NCBI GenBank assembly: GCA_003224055.1
Contig: QHYE01000104.1
Span: 1 to 32,155 of the forward strand
DNA from: Acidobacteriota bacterium
GTDB taxonomy: Bacteria; Acidobacteriota; Terriglobia; Acidiferrales; UBA7541
Length of the DNA: 32,155 nucleotides
Reading direction: 5' to 3'
Positions 1 to 9,088 of the stretch are shown piece after piece (position 1 is the first letter of the stretch; each line of letters starts with the position of its first letter). A program made the position numbers and the translations under genes. A model generated the notes under the pieces. It searched no databases. It was not told the origin of the DNA and worked only from the letters and a program-made list of their open reading frames with translations.

Positions 1-1
1 C

Positions 2-1045
2 CCGACGGGCGGCCACATCGAACAGTCCGACGGCACAGCATGGATGGCCATGTATACGCTCAACATGCTGGCCATCGCCCTCGAACTCGCCAGCGAGAAT
101 CCCGTCTATGAAGACGTAGCCAGCAAGTTCTGGGAACACTTCCTCTACATCGCCAATGCCATGAGCCACCGCGGCGACGGTGAAGAATCCATGTGGAATG
201 AAGAGGACGGCTTCTTCTATGACGTACTCCATCTCCCAAACGGTGAACGCACACCGATGAAGGTCCGTTCCATGGTCGGTTTGATTCCGCTCTTTGCTGT
301 TCAGACCCTGGAGCCCGAACTTCTGGAGCGGCTTCCCAATTTCAAACGCAGGCTCGACTGGTTTGTCGAGAACCGTCGCGACCTGACATCCAACATCGCC
401 TGTATGCGTACGCCAGGCAATCACGAACGAAGACTCCTCTCCATCGTCGATGCGGACAAATTACGCCATGCACTCCGTTACATGCTGGATGAGAGCGAGT
501 TTCTCTCGCCACACGGCATCCGCGCGCTATCTCGGTTCCACATGGACCATCCCTATGTCCTGAATGTGCACGGCATGGAGCATCGTGTCGATTATCAACC
601 GGCGGAATCGAAGACCTCCCTGTTTGGCGGAAACTCCAACTGGCGCGGGCCCATCTGGTTCCCCATGAATTTTCTGCTCGTCGAGTCTCTCCAAAAGTTC
701 CATCACTACTTTGGAGACGAATTCAAAGTCGAGTTCCCGACCGGCAGCGGACAACTGTTCACGTTAGCCGAGGTCGCGGCAGAGATTTCCCGCCGCCTGA
801 ACAAGATTTTTCTCCGCAGCGAAGACGGCCGCCGCCCCGTGGCTGGAAATTTGGAGGTTTTCCAGAACGATCCGCACTGGAACCACTTGATTCTCTTCCA
901 TGAGTATTTCCACGGCGACACCGGCAGCGGCGTCGGCGCAAATCACCAAACTGGATGGACCGGACTTGTCGCCAAACTGCTGACCCAGAGCGGCGAAGCC
1001 CGCGAGAAGAACATTGAGTTTCGATCAAAAAGTGCGGCGAGATAA
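2..1045 (+). CDS. Glucosidase, GH63 / MGH1-like, C-terminal part (5' end outside window)
   Basis: The reading frame is open from base 2, so about 347 C-terminal residues of a longer protein are present; the first in-frame ATG (44) is internal. The sequence looks like the (alpha/alpha)6-barrel catalytic end of the mannosyl-oligosaccharide glucosidase group (GH63 and its bacterial relatives). Visible family motifs are [13 protein letters not shown] near the middle and, near the end, [12 protein letters not shown] followed by [10 protein letters not shown]. The Glu in FHEYF (codon 902-904) lies where the GH63 catalytic base is expected; this assignment is by motif only. The protein probably releases glucose from alpha-glucosides. 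Its stop is 10 nt before a glucose dehydrogenase gene, so the two likely form an operon in which released glucose is oxidised. The exact substrate cannot be read from the sequence. Confidence 0.75.
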   Translation, partial: PTGGHIEQSDGTAWMAMYTLNMLAIALELASENPVYEDVASKFWEHFLYIANAMSHRGDGEESMWNEEDGFFYDVLHLPNGERTPMKVRSMVGLIPLFAVQTLEPELLERLPNFKRRLDWFVENRRDLTSNIACMRTPGNHERRLLSIVDADKLRHALRYMLDESEFLSPHGIRALSRFHMDHPYVLNVHGMEHRVDYQPAESKTSLFGGNSNWRGPIWFPMNFLLVESLQKFHHYFGDEFKVEFPTGSGQLFTLAEVAAEISRRLNKIFLRSEDGRRPVAGNLEVFQNDPHWNHLILFHEYFHGDTGSGVGANHQTGWTGLVAKLLTQSGEAREKNIEFRSKSAAR

Positions 1046-1055
1046 GGAGAACATC

Positions 1056-2189
1056 ATGAAAGCAATAGCGGTATTACCTGGCAAAGCAGGGAGCGTACAT
1101 CTGGCGCAGGTTCCCAAGCCATGCGTCGCCGACGTTCCGAATGGTCGCGGCGTGCTGGTGAAGATTCTTCGCGTCGGTGTCGACGGCACGGACAAGGAAA
1201 TCAATGCCGCCGAATATGGGGCCGCGCCGGACGGCTGCAACTATTTGATTATCGGACACGAAAGTTTTGGCCGTGTGGAAGACGTTGGCCCGAACGTTAC
1301 GGAGTTTAAGCCCGGCTACTACGTTGCTCTCACCGTGCGCCGCCCTGGTTCGAGTCTCTACGATCAGATCGGCACCTACGACATGACCACTGACGACACC
1401 TACTTCGAGCGCGGCATCAACCTGCGCCACGGCTTCCTAACGGAATACGTCGTTGATGAACCGGAATACATCATTCGCGTGCCGGGAAACCTGAAAGAGG
1501 TCGGCGTCCTGATGGAACCGATGAGTGTGGCGCAGAAAGCGATTGAACAGGCTTACCGCATCCAGCAGCGCCTTCGCGTATGGCGTCCCAGACGGGCAGC
1601 GGTGCTCGGAGCGAGTACACTCGGCCTCTTGTCATCGCTTGTCCTGCGGCTGCGCGGGCTTGAAGTCACGGCCTTCGGGAATACGATGCCGCCGTTTTTG
1701 AATTCGAGGCTTCTCGAAGAACTTGGCGTCCGTTACGTCAGCACTAAAGAAATGTCACTAACCGATGCCTCCGCGAAGTACGGCCCGTTCGATCTGATTC
1801 TCGAAGGTACCGGTTATTCGCCGCTCGTGTTCGAAGCAATGAATGTCCTCGCGAAGAATGGTGTTCTGGCCATGGTGAGCGTTACCGGCGGCTCGCGCCA
1901 GCTTGAGGTCCCCGCCGACAAAATCAATCTCGGCTTTGTGCTCGGCAATAAGGTTGCCTTTGGAAGCGTCAACGCGAATCGCGAGTACTTCGAAACGGGT
2001 GTAAAGGACCTGTCGACAGCGGAACTCCAATACCCCGGGTGGCTGAAGAAACTTCTTACGCACCCCGTGAAGGGATTAGAGAACTACGAGGAAATCATTC
2101 GCCTGCTCACGGAGTCTAAGGGATCGATCAAGGTGTATTGCGAGATCGCGGCCATCGAAGGCGAGCAAACAGCAACCGCGGCAGGCTAA
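1056..2189 (+). CDS. gdh: Glucose 1-dehydrogenase, zinc-type MDR family
   Basis: 377 aa from the ATG at 1056, preceded by AAGGAGA that overlaps the stop of the gene before. An in-frame start at 1014 would overlap that gene and lacks this ribosome site. The protein belongs to the medium-chain dehydrogenases and resembles archaeal-type glucose 1-dehydrogenases that oxidise beta-D-glucose to gluconolactone with NAD(P). The catalytic zinc region reads [11 protein letters not shown], with Asp43 in place of the usual Cys, and IIGHESFG with His68 and Glu69. Asp at this place is known from the haloarchaeal enzyme. The four-Cys structural zinc lobe is absent: the stretch after VALTVRRPG has no cysteines. 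A Rossmann segment follows ([12 protein letters not shown]). Cytoplasmic; likely feeds a non-phosphorylating gluconate route. Confidence 0.8.
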   Translation: MKAIAVLPGKAGSVHLAQVPKPCVADVPNGRGVLVKILRVGVDGTDKEINAAEYGAAPDGCNYLIIGHESFGRVEDVGPNVTEFKPGYYVALTVRRPGSSLYDQIGTYDMTTDDTYFERGINLRHGFLTEYVVDEPEYIIRVPGNLKEVGVLMEPMSVAQKAIEQAYRIQQRLRVWRPRRAAVLGASTLGLLSSLVLRLRGLEVTAFGNTMPPFLNSRLLEELGVRYVSTKEMSLTDASAKYGPFDLILEGTGYSPLVFEAMNVLAKNGVLAMVSVTGGSRQLEVPADKINLGFVLGNKVAFGSVNANREYFETGVKDLSTAELQYPGWLKKLLTHPVKGLENYEEIIRLLTESKGSIKVYCEIAAIEGEQTATAAG

Positions 2190-2336
2190 GAGGTGGATTG
2201 TTTCGCACCTCACCGGAGAGATCATGCTTGCCATGTGGTACGTCGTAGTCACTCGCCAACCTTCCGCGCCCCCTTGTGAGGGATGATCCCGAGAAGAACC
2301 TCCGCGGCGCACGTCCTTCCCTGATTCATGCTCTCC
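2190..2336. other. Convergent intergenic region
   Basis: 147 bp between the ends of the rightward dehydrogenase gene and the leftward lipoprotein gene. I see no strong terminator hairpin and no convincing small gene; open frames across it lack ribosome sites. Confidence 0.5.
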
Positions 2337-4067
2337 TCAGCGCTTGCGCACCTTCTTCACGACAAGCTCCGGGGAAAGCGCGCCGTTTTTGAAAAGAAGC
2401 CCTCGCAGGGACACCGTGTAGCCATCAGCCAAAGCGCTAACATCTGAAACGCCTTCGAAGTCCGAATTGCTAGATGTTTGAACGTGGATGCTGCTAATGC
2501 CGACGTTGGTGAACAGCGCTGGCAGCGTATCGACGCTAAAGTTGGGTGGCACGATCGAGTCAGCCTTCACGTTTGCTGTGAATTGGGTCATCCGTAGCCG
2601 CACCCGGTCGGCGGTCACCGCGACGGGCGGACCTGGATTCGCCGGACCCGTCAGCCGGATCTCGACCGTCTGGCCGGGCAATAGCTGCGATGTATCCGTT
2701 GCTCCTTCGAACCCACCCTGTAGCGCACTCGGTACCGATAGGCCGTCAGCCTTCACCTGGAATCCAGGATTGCTCAAAGTGACGACGGTGGGGTTCCCGA
2801 CGTTCACGTTGTTGACGCTTCTGAGTTCGTCGAGCACAACCATCTCGAAGTGCGTCGCGTCGTCGATTTTGAAGACGATGCCTTCGAGTTCGTCGTCCTC
2901 GGTGTCGTCTTCGAATTCAATCTTCTTGGCCAGGAACACTCCCCCGGCCATGAGCTTTGCGTCCACCTCCACAACTTGATTGTTCTGCAAGCAGGTGAAA
3001 TTATTCGCGGCGCACGCCTCGAAGTCGAACTCCGTATTGTTGTCTGTCGTGATCGGAAAGTCGCCTTCCGATGTATGTAGCGTGAACTTCTTGTTTGTGG
3101 TGTCGAGGCCTTGAACAGCTCCCCTCAGGTCCTCCAGATCGTCCAGCTCACCGGCTGGCTTCATCGTGAGTTGCTGAACGCTGACTGCCCCGGCAAGACT
3201 GAAATCCACGCCCAGAGTAGTGCTGAGAATTGTGTTCGGGTTGACGTCCACCTGGATGCCGGCCGGTGAATTCGCCATGATGACAATACCCGACCCTGGA
3301 AAATTAACCGTTGAGGTAAGCGTTCCCGTTGGTTTGATCTCGCATCCGGCCCCAGGGGCGCAGCCGGCCAGCGTGGCTCCCGTATCATTCTTGAAAGTAA
3401 GTTCGGGATTGGCAAACGTGAGGGTGAGGCTCGTGAACGTCCCCGGAGTTACGGTTGCCGTGGTGAGAAACGCCGATTCTGTTTCGAGTTGCTTTACCTC
3501 AATCTGAATTGGCCCCCTGCCGCCGAGCAGATCCACGCTGCCCGGATTGAGCATGGCCCCAGTGACGCTTACTTCGAACGATAGCAGCGTCACACCCGCT
3601 GGCGGCGTGTCCGTCATCGTGAGCGACACTGCCGCGGCTCCCGCAGCTGCAGCCGCCGTAACGGTGATCGTCGCAGTGGAGCTTTTCGTGGCGTCGTTGA
3701 CCGAGGTCGCAGTGAGTGTGACGGTGGTGGGACTGGGCGGGCTGGCAGGTGCATTGTAGGTGACCGAACTCGGCGTCGCGGCGGTGAGCGAACCACAAGA
3801 AGTGGCCACGCTGCAACCTGCGCCGGAGAGGGCCCAGGTAACCCCTCTGCTCAAGTAATCGTTCATGACCGTAGCCGTGAAATTCTTGGTTCCGGTACCA
3901 GCCGGCACGCTGGCGCTTGTCGGAGAGATGGTTACGGAAGTTGGTGTTGGTGGCGGCTGAGAAGGCGGACTATAACTGCCGCAGCCGTCAAGGCCGAGAA
4001 GGCCCGCGAACAAGATCAGTCCAGACGAAATACGGCGCGGTATCAGACTGCTGATATGTCGTGGCAT
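2337..4067 (-). CDS. Secreted lipoprotein with Ig-like, DUF4382-like and DUF5666-like regions
   Basis: 576 aa if translation starts at 4067 (MPRHISSLIP); an ATG 13 codons upstream is also in frame. The N-terminus has basic residues, a hydrophobic stretch and a lipobox ending GLDGC, so it should be a lipid-anchored envelope protein. A Pro/Ser/Thr-rich linker leads to a bacterial Ig-like (Big_2-type) domain (SVTISPTSASVPAGTGTKNF). The middle resembles DUF4382 (DLLGG, ATVTPGTFTSLTLTF). The C-terminal half resembles repeated DUF5666 beta units (GAVQGLDTTNKKFTL, ELEGIVFKIDDATHFEMVV, TADRVRL). Family names are from memory of patterns, not a search. Function unknown; a cell-surface role is inferred. 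It is divergent from the heme-porin operon, with phased repeats in the shared upstream region. Confidence 0.65.
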   Translation of the reverse strand: MPRHISSLIPRRISSGLILFAGLLGLDGCGSYSPPSQPPPTPTSVTISPTSASVPAGTGTKNFTATVMNDYLSRGVTWALSGAGCSVATSCGSLTAATPSSVTYNAPASPPSPTTVTLTATSVNDATKSSTATITVTAAAAAGAAAVSLTMTDTPPAGVTLLSFEVSVTGAMLNPGSVDLLGGRGPIQIEVKQLETESAFLTTATVTPGTFTSLTLTFANPELTFKNDTGATLAGCAPGAGCEIKPTGTLTSTVNFPGSGIVIMANSPAGIQVDVNPNTILSTTLGVDFSLAGAVSVQQLTMKPAGELDDLEDLRGAVQGLDTTNKKFTLHTSEGDFPITTDNNTEFDFEACAANNFTCLQNNQVVEVDAKLMAGGVFLAKKIEFEDDTEDDELEGIVFKIDDATHFEMVVLDELRSVNNVNVGNPTVVTLSNPGFQVKADGLSVPSALQGGFEGATDTSQLLPGQTVEIRLTGPANPGPPVAVTADRVRLRMTQFTANVKADSIVPPNFSVDTLPALFTNVGISSIHVQTSSNSDFEGVSDVSALADGYTVSLRGLLFKNGALSPELVVKKVRKR

Positions 4068-4169
4068 GTTCGAACGCCCCCGAATGAGTGATGCAGCCCG
4101 GCCCATTTGATTCGATTGCCTGCTGCCAGGACTTCCAAGGAGTGAGGTTAGGCAATTCGCGAACTGCGA

Positions 4170-4246
4170 TTGTCACAGGTTTGTCTGGCATATGTAAAAA
4201 GTCATTCACATCTGCATCACACAAGAAATTCACATTCGGGTGACAA
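4170..4246. promoter_or_regulatory. Two opposed arrays of 11-bp-spaced TTGTCA-like repeats (candidate response-regulator operators)
   Basis: On the + strand TTGTCA (4170-4175), TTGTCT (4181-4186) and ATGTAA (4192-4197) start exactly 11 bp apart. On the - strand TTGTCA (4246-4241), ATGTGA (4235-4230) and TTGTGT (4224-4219) also start exactly 11 bp apart. They lie between the divergent genes starting at 4067 and 4339, each array nearer to one gene. Direct repeats with one-helical-turn spacing are how OmpR/PhoB-family regulators bind (Pho box TGTCA repeats). Similar arrays occur at 9050 and 9437. Which regulator binds is inference. Confidence 0.6.
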
Positions 4247-4338
4247 CTCCACTGTTCCTTCCTGCCACTCTGCATGATCTAACCGGTTCGCGAGAATTTT
4301 GGGCACACAAAAATAACCAGCCGAGAACAGTGCGGATC

Positions 4339-5739
4339 ATGATGCTGTTCAGATTAAGAGTTATATTACTGTTGGTGCTCGTCTTGGGGGCGCTTTTCTC
4401 TCTGCGTCAGCCCGCACATGCCATCCCCGCGTTCGCGAGGAAGTACAGCTTGCCCTGCTCTGCCTGTCATGAGGCTTGGCCAAAACTGAATGACTTCGGG
4501 ATCGCGTTCCGGGACAGGGGCTATCAGTTGGGAAATGAAAAAGATTCCCCGATTTGGCAGAACCCGAGCTACTGGCCGATCACGATGCGAATCACACCGC
4601 AATGGCACAGAGAGAGCAGTAGCAACCAAGTAGTGGACACAGTTCCGGGCAACCCTGCACTCGGACAGACGTTCCAGAACGCCACGACTCACGGCTTTGA
4701 TTTTGGCGGCGTAGACATCTGGGCTGCCGGAACTCTTTATAAAGACATCTCTTTTTCTCTGCTGCCCTCATCTGATTCTTCCGGATCCTTTCATTTTGAA
4801 AACGCGTTCGTTCGTTTTGATAATCTATTTAGGACACGCTGGGTAAACGTCAAGTTCGGGAAATTCGAACTCGACAACCTGGTCTCCGAGAAGCGCATGC
4901 TGTTTCTCTCCAACAATGGCGGGTTCTATCAGGTTTATCACTACACGCCGTTCCGAGAAGCCCAGTTTCGCGCTTCAGGTCCTTCGATCGTGCAATTCGG
5001 TGACGCCTTTGGCATCGGCGACAACCAATTGGGTGTTGAGCTGTCGGGCCACTCCGAAAATAGCTATACGCGTTATTCGGTCGCATTATTGAGCAGCAAT
5101 GAGGGTAATCCGGGTTTGCCTAACCGAACCTACGATGGTTGGGCGAGCTTCAACCAAGGGTTTCAGGTAGGCAAGCTTGGGGTGCAGCGCCTCGGAGGGT
5201 TTGCCTATTTCGGACAGCGGCCCACCTTCTTCAACACGTCCCTTGGGAGTCCGGTTTTGGGCCAAGGGCTCGGGAGCAAGTCCTTTTATCGTGCCGGACT
5301 GACAGGACTCTTCTACATAAAAAAGCTCGACTTCAGCACGGTATTTGTACACGGATGGGACAACGTCTTCCTCGGGACAGGAACCGCGGCAAATGCGTCG
5401 CTACCCGTGGGAGCGCGGGGGCCAAGCTGGAATGGTGGATTTGTCGAAACCCACTTCACCTATTCTCCGCAGCTCGTCTTTGTGCAGCGCAACGAAATCG
5501 TGCGCATGTCCCGCCAAGTGTTCAGCGCAGACCCGCGCGATCTGGGTGATGTAGATGCTTTCTCGTTCGGGCTGAGGTATTACCCGTTCATGTCCAGCCG
5601 CGCGGGGCTGGCCCTCCACACCGAGTACTCGTTCGTTCGCTCGTACAAGTCTGCGTCACCGCTCCCTACGAGTACGAGCCCGTTTGGACCCGATCTGCGG
5701 GCGAGTAGCGTGTTTGTTGGGCTCGATTTCGCATTTTAA
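4339..5739 (+). CDS. Outer-membrane beta-barrel protein with one N-terminal c-type heme motif
   Basis: 466 aa from the ATG at 4339 (a second ATG follows at 4342). The frame is open further upstream to 4240, but that start would put 33 extra residues before the signal peptide. The signal peptide is RLRVILLLVLVLGALFSL with cleavage near PAHA. Directly after it comes IPAFARKYSLPCSACHEAWP, with a heme-attachment motif C40-x-x-C43-H44. The remaining ~400 residues look like porin beta strands with alternating aromatic residues and end in LDFAF, the terminal Phe typical of barrels inserted by the Bam complex. This layout, a single heme next to a barrel, fits an electron-conducting or substrate porin in the outer membrane. 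The next gene is a diheme cytochrome, supporting a redox role. The partner and direction of electron flow are unknown. Confidence 0.7.
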   Translation: MMLFRLRVILLLVLVLGALFSLRQPAHAIPAFARKYSLPCSACHEAWPKLNDFGIAFRDRGYQLGNEKDSPIWQNPSYWPITMRITPQWHRESSSNQVVDTVPGNPALGQTFQNATTHGFDFGGVDIWAAGTLYKDISFSLLPSSDSSGSFHFENAFVRFDNLFRTRWVNVKFGKFELDNLVSEKRMLFLSNNGGFYQVYHYTPFREAQFRASGPSIVQFGDAFGIGDNQLGVELSGHSENSYTRYSVALLSSNEGNPGLPNRTYDGWASFNQGFQVGKLGVQRLGGFAYFGQRPTFFNTSLGSPVLGQGLGSKSFYRAGLTGLFYIKKLDFSTVFVHGWDNVFLGTGTAANASLPVGARGPSWNGGFVETHFTYSPQLVFVQRNEIVRMSRQVFSADPRDLGDVDAFSFGLRYYPFMSSRAGLALHTEYSFVRSYKSASPLPTSTSPFGPDLRASSVFVGLDFAF

Positions 5740-5752
5740 GAGGGAACTCCCA

Positions 5753-6607
5753 ATGAAGCACAGCCGCATGCGGGCGCATCTTGCGGGTATCCTAGCTCTC
5801 CTCCTTGCGGGAGGCGGCCCGGCAACCTTCGCCCAAGAGACCCACATAGGCGGCCTCACGGGAGAAGCGAGCCGGGGAAAGCAGCTCTACCGGCGTTATT
5901 GCGTCGGATGCCACGGTCCGCTGGGAGACGGTCGGGGAGAAAACGCGGTGTGGATCGATCCCAAGCCGCGTAATTTTGTGACGGGCACGTTCAAGTGCCG
6001 CTCCACGCCGACGGGCGCGCTCCCGACTGACGAAGACCTCTACATGTCCGTGACGCGTGGATTCGTCAACTCAAACATGCCATCATGGCTGCCGCTCACC
6101 GAGCAGCAACGTGTGGATCTGGTTGCTTATGTGAAGACTTTCTCTTCAAGTTTCCGCGAGGAAAAGCCCGCTGCTCCCGTGCCGGTGCCCTCAGAGTCGG
6201 CGGCCAATCAGCAGAGCATTCAGCGCGGCAGCGAGCTTTTTCAAAAAATGAACTGCTGGGCGTGTCACGGCAAGGAAGGACGCGGGGATGGCCCATCCGC
6301 GCAAACGCTGGTGGATAATAGAGGCTACCCGATACCTCCCTACGATTTCTCGGGAGGGACGCGTTTCAAGTGCGGCGAGTCTAACCAAGACCTTTATCGC
6401 ATTCTTATGACTGGACTGGATGGCACGCCGATGCCTTCGTATGCAAGCGGTCTGACGCCGGCCCAGGCATGGGACCTGGTGCACTACCTACGGACACTTC
6501 AAATCAATGCGAAACACAAACGGCCAACGGCTGACAGCGAACAAAAGCACAGGAGCGAGAGTAAACCAGTTGGTGAGGAACTCGAGGGACGCGCTAACCG
6601 GTTTTAG
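5753..6607 (+). CDS. Periplasmic diheme cytochrome c
   Basis: 284 aa from the ATG at 5753, 13 nt after the porin stop, with AGAGGGA upstream; an ATG at 5684 lies inside the porin gene and is unlikely. A signal peptide (ILALLLAGGGPATFA) precedes two cytochrome c domains. The first has RRYCVGCHGPLGDGRG (heme motif C50, C53, H54) and the candidate distal Met in NMPSWLPLT. The second has MNCWACHGKEGRGDGP (C168, C171, H172) and TPMPSYASGL with another candidate axial Met. Both resemble the mono-heme cytochrome c / CccA group. The Lys/Arg-rich tail after residue ~255 is polar and probably disordered. It likely passes electrons between the heme porin and a periplasmic or membrane partner; the blue-copper protein encoded next is one candidate. 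Confidence 0.85.
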   Translation: MKHSRMRAHLAGILALLLAGGGPATFAQETHIGGLTGEASRGKQLYRRYCVGCHGPLGDGRGENAVWIDPKPRNFVTGTFKCRSTPTGALPTDEDLYMSVTRGFVNSNMPSWLPLTEQQRVDLVAYVKTFSSSFREEKPAAPVPVPSESAANQQSIQRGSELFQKMNCWACHGKEGRGDGPSAQTLVDNRGYPIPPYDFSGGTRFKCGESNQDLYRILMTGLDGTPMPSYASGLTPAQAWDLVHYLRTLQINAKHKRPTADSEQKHRSESKPVGEELEGRANRF

Positions 6608-6694
6608 TTACCCGGCGATTTCGAGGAAAAGTCAAGAGCTGAAGATGAGAGGAGTCCTTTTACCAATCCCGGGCCTTCTGGGAGGAAATGCCCC

Positions 6695-7477
6695 ATGGGA
6701 ACGATAATCAAATGCCTTCACCTTATCGCTGCGGCGATATTCGCTTTCTCGACGGCACCTGATATCGCCAGGAGGACCATGGCGATTACCAGAGCGAGCG
6801 GCGCGACGACAAGAACCAGCGAGGCTTGGCCTGGCGTGCCCGAAGACGGGACCGTATCGGGCACGGTGAGAGTGACAGGGCCGCAAACTGTGGCCACGCG
6901 CATCGACATGGCTGCGGATCCCGCGTGTTTGAAGATGCACCCTGCGCCGGTGATGAGCGACGAAGTCGTCACGGGACCGAACGGCGCGCTGAAAAATGCA
7001 ATCGTCTACATTTCCGAGGGGATTGGGAATCATTCCTTCGATCCGCCCACCATACCCGCCGTGTTTGAGCAGAAGGCTTGCACTTATAATCCGCGTATTC
7101 TTGGGATGCGGGCAAGACAGACCCTCCGGCTCATCAACAGCGATCCCACGACCCACAATATCCACCCCGTGCCGCAGAACAATCGGGAGTGGAACCTCTC
7201 GCAACCCCCAGGCTCATCTCCTATCGAGGAATCCTTCGCCCGCGAGGAGATTATTCCGGTGAAGTGCAATGTACATCCTTGGATGAAGGGCTACATCGCT
7301 GTTTTCAAGCATCCTTACTTCGCGATCACCAACAAGGATGGCATGTTCGAACTGAAAAACGTCCCGCGCGGCGAGTATACGATCGAGGCCTGGCATGAAA
7401 AGTACGGCGTGCTGACTCAGAAGGTCACACTCGAAACCAATCAAGCAAAAACTCTGGAATTCGTTTTCAAGCGCTAA
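6695..7477 (+). CDS. Secreted cupredoxin with carboxypeptidase-regulatory-like tail
   Basis: 260 aa from the ATG at 6695, with GGAGG at 6681-6685. The N-terminus is a signal peptide. A cupredoxin-like domain follows, with likely type-1 copper ligands His154 (PTTHNIHP) and Cys191, His194 and Met197 in KCNVHPWMKGY. The last ~70 residues (FAITNKDGMFELKNVPRGEYTIEAWHEKYG) form a small beta-sandwich like the carboxypeptidase regulatory domain. Proteins of this shape are often labelled methylamine utilisation protein, but no methylamine genes are present. An extra Cys in DPACLKMHP lies near the N-terminus. It is the third gene of the redox operon and probably acts as a small electron carrier in the periplasm. 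Copper binding is inferred from the motif. Confidence 0.75.
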   Translation: MGTIIKCLHLIAAAIFAFSTAPDIARRTMAITRASGATTRTSEAWPGVPEDGTVSGTVRVTGPQTVATRIDMAADPACLKMHPAPVMSDEVVTGPNGALKNAIVYISEGIGNHSFDPPTIPAVFEQKACTYNPRILGMRARQTLRLINSDPTTHNIHPVPQNNREWNLSQPPGSSPIEESFAREEIIPVKCNVHPWMKGYIAVFKHPYFAITNKDGMFELKNVPRGEYTIEAWHEKYGVLTQKVTLETNQAKTLEFVFKR

Positions 7478-7799
7478 GGCACGAGCTCGGACACCTGGCG
7501 ACTCCTGGCAGAGACCCGGCAGACGATGCAAGTCACAAATAGCAGCGACGAACTGCTCGCACAACCATAGTTACGCCCAGTGCGTCCAGTAAAACACCCA
7601 TTATGGACGCGAATAGAAAAAGTATAGTCGTGCTTTGTGCCGTTCAGCCCTGGCTCTCGTTCGCGATTCAAATTGCTATTGGTGGAGCGCCGATGAAACT
7701 GTATCTCCTCATCGGCGCCCCGCAGCCGTTGATTCAGGGAACGCTTCCTAGTTTCCGATTCAACTGTGTGACGAAAAACCGGGCTGAAAGTCGTCCGCT
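7478..7799. other. Convergent intergenic region
   Basis: 322 bp between two convergent genes. It holds the hairpin at 7687-7718 and otherwise nothing I can support; an open frame from 7603 has no ribosome site and runs antisense into the next gene. Confidence 0.5.
7687..7718. terminator. Hairpin in convergent intergenic region
   Basis: GCGCCGATGA (7687-7696) and TCATCGGCGC (7709-7718) form a perfect 10-bp stem with a 12-nt loop; flanking bases extend it with one mismatch. There is no clear T tract on either side, so it may be a bidirectional hairpin barrier or another RNA end rather than a classical intrinsic terminator. Confidence 0.4.
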
Positions 7800-8924
7800 T
7801 TATTCTTCGTCGCCGTCGAGGCCGTCAACGGGCGTGATAGTGCCGAAGAGACCGTCCTGTTCGCCGTTAATGCCAGCGGTGAAGAACAGGGTGTTGGCTG
7901 GTCCTGCGGTCCCATCATTGCCGAAGGTGAGCGACCACAAACCATCGATGGTGAGGATGGAATCGTCGGGGTTCTTTACGAAGCCCAAGAATTTGTAGGT
8001 GAAGCCGTTGAATGCAGCAATCTTGCCACTCCCGAAATTCCCGACGAGGATGGCGTTGCTGAACTCGCCGAAATCGCGCGTGGTCCAGACAACTCCCCAG
8101 GGTGAGTTGAACCACGGACCATGCTGAAGATGGCCGATGTGCCTGCCGGCCGGCGTGAAGATTTCAACGAAGCCGAGACCGTCACCGGCGACATCATCGT
8201 GCCGGGCGGCGTCCTGCTTGGCGTAGGTGACGAAGAGAGTGCCACCGATGTTTTGAATATTGAACGGCGCGAAGCCGTGGGGGATTTCCTCGGCTTCGAA
8301 CGCCTCTTCTCCAAGGCGCACGCGCTTGAAGTTGGTGTCATAGACTTCAACTCTCGCGGAACGGAAATTGGTAACGTAGAGAAATTTGTTGCCGTTGATT
8401 TCGCCGGAGGTTGCGCCTTTGTAGACGGCGCCGTTCGCGGAGCCGTTATCGGAGTTGTCAACGACGAGTACGGCGTTCTGTCCGCCGTTCCAGCCGGCGA
8501 TCGTTCCGTCTTCCGTGGCAAAGATGAAGTGAGCGGATTTGCCGGGCGCAACCAGAAAATCCGTGGGGCTGCCATTGAAAACGACACCTGTGGGAGTTGA
8601 CTGGGTTCCCGCCGGCGAACCATTCGGCGGCGGAACGGTGACGTTGCCAGTGCCGTTAATGGGAATGGCGCCGCCCGTGCCGTTGTAGAGAGTGGAGGTA
8701 CCGGAATTGTTGTTGGAAACCCACCAAGGGCTGCCGCCCGGGGAGCGAGTCAGTCCCCAAGGGTTTTTCAGATTGGGGTCAGGAGGATTTGGAGTGGAAA
8801 TCGAGGCCAGATTCGAAACGAGGTTCGTTTGTTTATAATGTTGCGCACGTGCGAGAACGGGGAGCAGTAGCGCAGCGAGGCCAAGGAATAAGGATGACCT
8901 CAAGAACTTAGCGGCACACTTCAT
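7800..8924 (-). CDS. Secreted TIGR03118-like beta-propeller protein
   Basis: 374 aa from the ATG at 8924, chosen because GGAAGG lies just upstream and a clean signal peptide follows (FLGLAALLLPVLARAQ). The frame is open to 9056, but the upstream residues are Arg/Ser-rich and unlike a leader. Typical sequence features are YKQTNLVSNLA, NPWGLTRSPGGSPWWVSNNNSGTSTLY and GTIAGWN, which I recognise as those of the TIGR03118 family. NHL-like repeats (HGFAPFNIQNIGG, SPWGVVWTT) suggest a propeller fold. The biochemical role of the family is unknown. The tail ends DGLDGDEE. The gene stands alone, and an array of 11-bp-spaced repeats sits about 125 bp upstream, suggesting co-regulation with the redox genes. 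Confidence 0.75.
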   Translation of the reverse strand: MKCAAKFLRSSLFLGLAALLLPVLARAQHYKQTNLVSNLASISTPNPPDPNLKNPWGLTRSPGGSPWWVSNNNSGTSTLYNGTGGAIPINGTGNVTVPPPNGSPAGTQSTPTGVVFNGSPTDFLVAPGKSAHFIFATEDGTIAGWNGGQNAVLVVDNSDNGSANGAVYKGATSGEINGNKFLYVTNFRSARVEVYDTNFKRVRLGEEAFEAEEIPHGFAPFNIQNIGGTLFVTYAKQDAARHDDVAGDGLGFVEIFTPAGRHIGHLQHGPWFNSPWGVVWTTRDFGEFSNAILVGNFGSGKIAAFNGFTYKFLGFVKNPDDSILTIDGLWSLTFGNDGTAGPANTLFFTAGINGEQDGLFGTITPVDGLDGDEE

Positions 8925-9049
8925 ATAAGCCCTTCCTTCCAAATGACGTTTAGTGTCGAAATTCGGGCTCCAGCGTGGGGACGATCTACGGGCTGACGCC
9001 GGTTTTCGAGCTTTCCGCGAATTGAGATAGCAAGAATTCTCCGAGAAGG

Positions 9050-9088
9050 TTGTCACAACAATTGTAAAAATTTGTCAAAAGATTGTCC
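9050..9088 (+). promoter_or_regulatory. Four TTGTCA-like repeats at ~11-bp spacing
   Basis: TTGTCA (9050-9055), TTGTAA (9062-9067), TTGTCA (9072-9077) and TTGTCC (9083-9088) have starts 12, 10 and 11 bp apart. The array lies about 125 bp upstream of the leftward gene starting at 8924. The repeats closely match those at 4170 and 9437. Candidate binding site for an OmpR/PhoB-family regulator. Confidence 0.6.

Noticed and set aside
2488-2979. 163-codon + strand frame opposite the lipoprotein gene
   Set aside because: It mirrors the lipoprotein coding sequence, whose signal peptide, lipobox and domain patterns are convincing.
8121-8600. 159-codon + strand frame inside the TIGR03118-like gene
   Set aside because: Antisense shadow of a gene with clear family motifs and signal peptide.
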